Part shown: piece after piece, positions 60,123 to 64,000 of the stretch
How the letters are laid out: each line of letters opens with the position of its first letter
Numbering within the stretch: the stretch's first letter is position 1
Assembly (NCBI GenBank): GCA_002345215.1
Contig: DDVH01000029.1
Location: forward strand, 1 to 64,000
Direction of reading: 5' to 3'
Source: Anaerolineales bacterium UBA2317
GTDB taxonomy: Bacteria; Chloroflexota; Anaerolineae; Anaerolineales; Villigracilaceae
DNA length: 64,000 nucleotides
The notes under the pieces: generated by a model
Databases searched by the model: none
The model's input: only the letters and a program-made list of their open reading frames with translations
What the model was told of the DNA's origin: nothing
Made by a program: the position numbers and the translations under genes

Positions 60123-62534
60123 ATGAATCATCACACCCAAAGCCGCTTACTACAATACGCGGGGATATTTCTTTTTATACAATCGCTCATTCTCACCTTG
60201 TCACCTGCGGTGCGCGAACGCACATGGGATGTAGATTACAGACTCTCGCATTGGGCAGGATTCTTGATTTGGGTCGGCTTAGTCATTTTGGCGCATCGGG
60301 CTATCGTCAAATATGCACCTGAGAGTGATGCGTACATTTTCCCTGCGGCGGCATTGTTGAGTGGTTGGGGAATGCTGACAATCTGGCGTTTGGATGAATA
60401 TTTCGGTATTCGTCAAATCATATGGTTTGGGATTAGTATCGTAGTTTTTATTTTGGCTTTAAGGTTTTTTCCAAAAATAAGTTTCTTGCGAAAATATAAA
60501 TATGTATTCTTAAGTGGCGGGCTAATTATTACAGCACTGACTTTAATCTTCGGCACCAATCCGCTTGGATTTGGTCCGCGTTTGTGGCTTGGATTTTCTA
60601 ACGATGTGTACTTTCAACCCTCTGAGCCATTGAAAATTTTATTAGTGATTTATCTCTCAGCCTATCTGGCAGACCGTGCTAACTTGCAATTGTTTTCTTT
60701 TCCATTGTTGATACCCACTCTGTTTGTAACAGGAATGGCGCTTTTACTTTTAGTCGTCCAAAGGGATTTAGGCACAGCATCAATTTTTATTTTGATATTT
60801 ACAATTTTTATTTATATTGCTACCGGCAAACGCAGAATTTTAATCACTTCTGTTTTATCGCTTTCCGTTGCGCTTTTGGTCGGTTATTTTTTTATTGACC
60901 TTATCCGCGTGCGTGTGGTTGGCTGGTTGAATCCATGGGCTGACCCAACAGGTGGTTCTTATCAAATTATTCAATCACTTTTGGCAGTTGCAAACGGTGG
61001 AACTATTGGTAGAGGTTTAGGCATTGGAAGTCCATTACTTGTACCCGTTTCAATTTCTGATTTTATTTATTCAGCCGTTGCTGAAGAATCGGGTCTTATC
61101 GGAACTTTAGGCTTGATTGCGCTGATCTGGTTAATTCTGGCACGCGGCATGATGATTTCTCTACATGCGCCTGATAGATTCCGCCGTTATCTCGCCGCTG
61201 GAATTGTCACATATCTCGGCGTGCAAAGTTTGTTAATAATCGGTGGGAATATTCGTCTATTGCCACTAACGGGTGTCACATTGCCGTTTGTATCGTATGG
61301 CGGTTCATCGCTATTAACTTCTTTCATTGCTTTGTTTCTTTTACTCAACATCAGCAACACAGAAGATGAAGAACCCGCTTCGTTAGAAAATCCGCAACCG
61401 TATTCGCTCGTCACAGGTTTGTTAGCATTGGGTCTCGCCGCTTGTGCGTTGACAACTGCATGGTGGGCAATTGTGCGCGCACCAGATATCCTCACCCGCA
61501 CCGATAATCCGCGCCGCGCCATTGCCGATAGATTCGTTCCACGCGGTGAAATTGTAGATAAAAACAATCAGCCGATTAACATCACCGAAAGAGTAGATGG
61601 GATTTATGTGCGCCAATATCTACATCCAGATTTAGCACCCGTAACTGGCTACACGCATCCTATCTACGGGCAAGCTGGGTTAGAGGCATCCCTCGACAGT
61701 TATCTTAGGGGATTACAAGGCAACCCGATGAGTCTGATTTTATGGGAACAACTGCTTTACGGAACACCACCCGCCGGTTTAGACGTGCGCTTGAGTATTG
61801 ATTTATCTCTACAATCCAAAGCTGACCAATTGTTAGGTATTCATCGTGGTGCAATCATTTTAATGAATGCTGAGACTGGTGAAGTATTAGTTATGGCTTC
61901 TCACCCAACGTATGACCCCAACAAACTCACAGAAGAAGGTGAAGCACTATCTCAAAACCCAAATGCGCCTTTACTGAATCGTGCTACTCAAGGCTTGTAC
62001 CCGATTGGCAATACACTGCTTCCATTAATTCGCGCACAATTTGGTGAAGATTTTCCAGAAGACGAAGGTTTACAAGTTTTTTATGAATCGTTAGGTTTGT
62101 ATCAAACACCACAAATTAACATGCCCGTTGCATTTGACCAAGAAAATAACTCCGTGGATTCATTGCGAGTGAGTCCCTTACAAATGAGTTTAGCCACATC
62201 GGCATTGAGTAATGATGGGATTATCCCTGCCCCAAGAATTGCCACAGCAGTTAACACCCTAGAGCAAGGCTGGATTGTGCTTCCGGCGTTGAGTCAGCCG
62301 GCGCAGGTGATGCAGGCTGAACGTTCGAATGAAGCGGTTTTGGATTTTGTCAAAAGCGGAAATCCATATTGGAGTCATGTTGGGCAAGCCAGTTTAGATG
62401 AAACGATTGTGACATGGTTAATTGCCGGCACGTTGCCAGATTGGCAAGGCGTACCTTTGGCATTGGTGGTTGTGTTGGAAGAAAATAATATTCCTTTAGC
62501 AGAATTTATTGGGAATAATTTGATGAGTGAATAA
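60123..62534 (+). CDS. FtsW/RodA (SEDS) glycosyltransferase fused to a degenerate PBP transpeptidase
   Basis: An 803-residue fusion. Residues about 1-420 are a SEDS polymerase that links lipid II into glycan: GWLNPWADPTGGSYQ (267-281) with Asp274, GRGLGIGSPLL, and PFVSYGGSSLL. About 450-800 is a class-B PBP: RAIADRFVPRGEIVDKNNQ, YGQAGLEASLDSYLRG, and the late SLRVSPLQMSLATSALSNDG. The catalytic string that should read YPPGSTFK is YPIGNTLL here: the nucleophile Ser is Asn630 and the Lys is Leu633. No KTG motif is visible. The PBP half should therefore be inactive for cross-linking and may only regulate the polymerase. A clear ribosome site is absent. Confidence 0.92.
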   Translation: MNHHTQSRLLQYAGIFLFIQSLILTLSPAVRERTWDVDYRLSHWAGFLIWVGLVILAHRAIVKYAPESDAYIFPAAALLSGWGMLTIWRLDEYFGIRQIIWFGISIVVFILALRFFPKISFLRKYKYVFLSGGLIITALTLIFGTNPLGFGPRLWLGFSNDVYFQPSEPLKILLVIYLSAYLADRANLQLFSFPLLIPTLFVTGMALLLLVVQRDLGTASIFILIFTIFIYIATGKRRILITSVLSLSVALLVGYFFIDLIRVRVVGWLNPWADPTGGSYQIIQSLLAVANGGTIGRGLGIGSPLLVPVSISDFIYSAVAEESGLIGTLGLIALIWLILARGMMISLHAPDRFRRYLAAGIVTYLGVQSLLIIGGNIRLLPLTGVTLPFVSYGGSSLLTSFIALFLLLNISNTEDEEPASLENPQPYSLVTGLLALGLAACALTTAWWAIVRAPDILTRTDNPRRAIADRFVPRGEIVDKNNQPINITERVDGIYVRQYLHPDLAPVTGYTHPIYGQAGLEASLDSYLRGLQGNPMSLILWEQLLYGTPPAGLDVRLSIDLSLQSKADQLLGIHRGAIILMNAETGEVLVMASHPTYDPNKLTEEGEALSQNPNAPLLNRATQGLYPIGNTLLPLIRAQFGEDFPEDEGLQVFYESLGLYQTPQINMPVAFDQENNSVDSLRVSPLQMSLATSALSNDGIIPAPRIATAVNTLEQGWIVLPALSQPAQVMQAERSNEAVLDFVKSGNPYWSHVGQASLDETIVTWLIAGTLPDWQGVPLALVVVLEENNIPLAEFIGNNLMSE

Positions 62535-62565
62535 AAAAATCGTCCACTTGCGTGGACGATTTTTA
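62533..62565. terminator. Bidirectional intrinsic terminator
   Basis: A run, ATCGTCCAC, four-base loop, GTGGACGAT, T run, between the converging FtsW-PBP and ferredoxin genes. Confidence 0.92.
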
Positions 62566-62567
62566 TT

Positions 62568-62981
62568 TTACATTCCGTCGTCAATATCTTTGGCAGAATA
62601 ACCTGGTCCGCCTTGGAAGAAATCGTAATTCGGTTTGATGTCAGGGGTCAAATCAATCACTTCACCGGCTTCAAGCGTGCGGGTTGTTTCTAAAACAATT
62701 TTTCCGCCGTGATGATTGGTACCTTCCCAATGACCTGTAAGCCCAACATTGCTAACGACTTCGCCACCTTTGGCTGTATAAGCAGATGGCACTTCATCTT
62801 CTGGATAAATTGCATTGAACGGACATTCAGGAACACAAGCACCACAATCAATACAAGTGTCAGGGTCAATATAAATCCAGGGCCATTCATTCACAGGTTG
62901 CCCGGGAATCATACATTCCACAGGGCAAACATCAATACAACCGCGGTCGCGCACACATAAACTGGTAATAATATGAGTCAT
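62568..62981 (-). CDS. Ferredoxin with two cluster motifs (7Fe/8Fe type) and a C-terminal extension
   Basis: A 137-residue electron carrier. Cys9, 15, 19 and 23 (CVRDRGCIDVCPVEC) and Cys43, 46, 49 and 53 (CIDCGACVPEC) bind two clusters. A 75-residue extension without Cys follows and is rich in Gly and acidic residues; it includes GHWEGTNHHGGKIVLE. The ribosome site GGAG precedes the ATG. Likely partner enzymes are not adjacent. Confidence 0.92.
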   Translation of the reverse strand: MTHIITSLCVRDRGCIDVCPVECMIPGQPVNEWPWIYIDPDTCIDCGACVPECPFNAIYPEDEVPSAYTAKGGEVVSNVGLTGHWEGTNHHGGKIVLETTRTLEAGEVIDLTPDIKPNYDFFQGGPGYSAKDIDDGM

Positions 62982-63039
62982 AACAAACTCCTAAATCAGT
63001 GAAATATTTAATACTGCAATTATAACTTTTTTTATTTAG

Positions 63040-63132
63040 TCTAATAGGTCTAATTAGTCGAAAAAGTCTAACAAATCTTATTGGTCAGACTAGTGAGACC
63101 TGTTAGACCAGCAGACCATTCAGACTACTTAG
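63040..63132. repeat. Short GGTCTAA/AGTCTAA repeat tract
   Basis: About ten degenerate units such as AGTCTAATAGGTCTAATTAG and AGACCTGTTAGACC follow one another. The tract starts in the last codons of the superoxide dismutase gene (TGGTCTAAGTAG on the coding strand). It resembles the AGACCTG palindromes at 19.4 kb. It occupies most of the gap to the ferredoxin gene. Confidence 0.65.
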
Positions 63133-63727
63133 ACCATTTCTCTGCAACTGCATCCCAATTAATTACATTCCAAAATGCGGCAATGTAATCAGGTCTGCGG
63201 TTTTGATAATTCAAATAGTAAGCATGTTCCCAAACATCAATACCAAGAATCGGAGTGAGACCATCTGAAAGCGGAGTATCTTGATTTGCAGTTGAAACCA
63301 CAGCCAAGCCACTGCCCTTCTTCACCAACCAAGCCCAACCCGAACCAAAACGTGTTGTGGCGGCAGTTGTAAATTCTGTTTTGAAATTATCAAACGAAGT
63401 GAATGAAGCATCAATTGCTTTGGCTAAATCACCTTTCGGCGCGCCACCAGCATTTGGTCCCATCACTTCCCAAAATAAATTGTGGTTTGCAGTTCCGCCA
63501 CCATGATTGCGAATCACATTTCGCACACCTTCAGGCACTGCATTTAAATCACTCAACATTTGTTCAAGAGATTTTCCAGCAAGTTCTGGGGTTTTATCTA
63601 CTGCACCATTTAAATTTGTCACATACGTTTGATGATGTTTTGTGTGATGAATTTCCATCGTGCGAGCATCAATATGGGGTTCAAGCGCGTCATACGCATA
63701 AGCTAATTTTGGTAATTCAAAAGCCAT
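63125..63727 (-). CDS. sodA: Superoxide dismutase, Fe/Mn family
   Basis: A 200-residue cytoplasmic enzyme that disproportionates superoxide. The four metal ligands lie in TMEIHHTKHHQTYV (His27), GGGTANHNLFW, and DVWEHAYYLNY (Asp and His). The triple Gly before the second His and other residues favour Mn, but Fe or cambialistic use cannot be excluded. AAAGGAG precedes the ATG. A strong promoter with a dyad between its boxes lies at 63767-63795. Confidence 0.95.
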   Translation of the reverse strand: MAFELPKLAYAYDALEPHIDARTMEIHHTKHHQTYVTNLNGAVDKTPELAGKSLEQMLSDLNAVPEGVRNVIRNHGGGTANHNLFWEVMGPNAGGAPKGDLAKAIDASFTSFDNFKTEFTTAATTRFGSGWAWLVKKGSGLAVVSTANQDTPLSDGLTPILGIDVWEHAYYLNYQNRRPDYIAAFWNVINWDAVAEKWSK

Positions 63728-63766
63728 GAGATTTCTCCTTTGGGTAATTTATTTAGATATAATTTG

Positions 63767-63795
63767 ATTGTACCTTGTTATAAACAAGTTGACAA
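63767..63795 (-). promoter_or_regulatory. Superoxide dismutase promoter with an operator-like dyad in the spacer
   Basis: Minus strand TTGTCA (63795-63790), 17-base spacer, TACAAT (63772-63767). The spacer contains CTTGTT-TAT-AACAAG (63788-63774), a perfect dyad, so a repressor bound there would block polymerase. A metal or redox regulator is plausible. Confidence 0.65.
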
Positions 63796-63857
63796 ATTCA
63801 AACGCCTCACCCCTACGGGTAAACTTGCTACTATTATTTTGACATTTACTTTAACTT

Positions 63858-64000
63858 ATGACTCTTTCCCTCTCTCAAAAAGATTTATCCATGCTAAACG
63901 GTGATTTCGGACCCGCCACACAAATGGCGATGAAGATTCTCGTGCGCATGACGGAAGTTTCAGGCACAAAAGAATTGTTAGACATTGTCGGCGCACACAT
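63858..64000 (+). CDS. Aconitase X (DUF521) N-terminus, cut by the window end
   Basis: The first 47 codons are present and the frame is open at the edge. MTLSLSQKDLSMLNGDFGPA, then TQMAMKILVRMTEVSGTKEL and GAHI match the aconitase-X opening, in which a Gly-Pro-Ala motif and an Ala-Met segment are conserved. Such enzymes dehydrate hydroxyproline derivatives or mevalonate phosphates, depending on subfamily. The substrate cannot be told from the N-terminus. Confidence 0.7.
   Translation, partial: MTLSLSQKDLSMLNGDFGPATQMAMKILVRMTEVSGTKELLDIVGAH

Overview
The window looks like a chromosome segment of a Chloroflexota bacterium, most likely class Anaerolineae. This is inferred from gene content: lipoproteins with Thr/Pro-rich linkers, an NBR1-type Ig domain lipoprotein, FHA/DUF3662 proteins, a RIO-type kinase, two membrane pyrophosphatases in tandem, an aconitase-X start, and several families of short palindromic repeats. 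There is no 16S gene here to confirm it. The DNA is A/T-rich and nearly fully coding. I see no tRNA, rRNA, CRISPR array, prophage or intact insertion sequence.

Layout. 1-6 kb: a CoA-acyltransferase-like protein, a membrane Ser/Thr kinase, a GAF-GAF-GGDEF diguanylate cyclase and a SpoU-type rRNA methyltransferase. 6-12 kb: a peptide ABC transporter operon (binding protein, permease, a permease-ATPase fusion, a second ATPase). 12-19.6 kb: an S9 peptidase, a frameshifted lipoprotein, a creatininase-family hydrolase, an NBR1-type lipoprotein, an MttB-family methyltransferase, a RIO kinase and a 20-residue peptide gene with its own promoter, ribosome site and terminator. 19.6-27.4 kb: a hydrolase lipoprotein, a histidine-kinase-like ATPase without the acceptor His, an acyltransferase fusion, a formate/nitrite channel, a MetV-MetF fusion, a second SpoU methyltransferase and small proteins. 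27.4-28.5 kb: decayed DNA with a truncated HsdR nuclease domain and two gene remnants. 28.5-36 kb: an SH3 lipoprotein, a large FAD/Fe-S oxidoreductase carrying several repeat-derived insertions, gpmA and mutS. 35.9-41 kb: an A/T-rich block of four polyprenol-type membrane glycosyltransferases. 41-46 kb: two membrane pyrophosphatases and an A-type Fe-S carrier. 46-50.6 kb: paired secreted SH3 proteins, a zinc-ribbon protein, two FHA proteins and mtnP. 50.8-60 kb: a 2,773-residue RHS protein ending in a zincin domain, followed by a lipoprotein. 60-64 kb: a FtsW-PBP fusion with a dead transpeptidase, a ferredoxin, superoxide dismutase and the start of aconitase X.

How genes work together. Kinase plus FHA proteins suggest phosphothreonine signalling. 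One pyrophosphatase carries the K+-independent signature and the other the K+-dependent one, so the pair may energise H+ and Na+ gradients. MttB-like, creatininase-like and MetV-MetF proteins hint at use of methylated amines and folate C1 units, but no corrinoid protein is present here. The most unusual points are the RHS-zincin with its adjacent lipoprotein, whose only paralog here also follows a peptidase gene; the 20-residue peptide gene; the FtsW-pseudotranspeptidase fusion; and repeat pieces inserted in frame inside a dehydrogenase and MutS.
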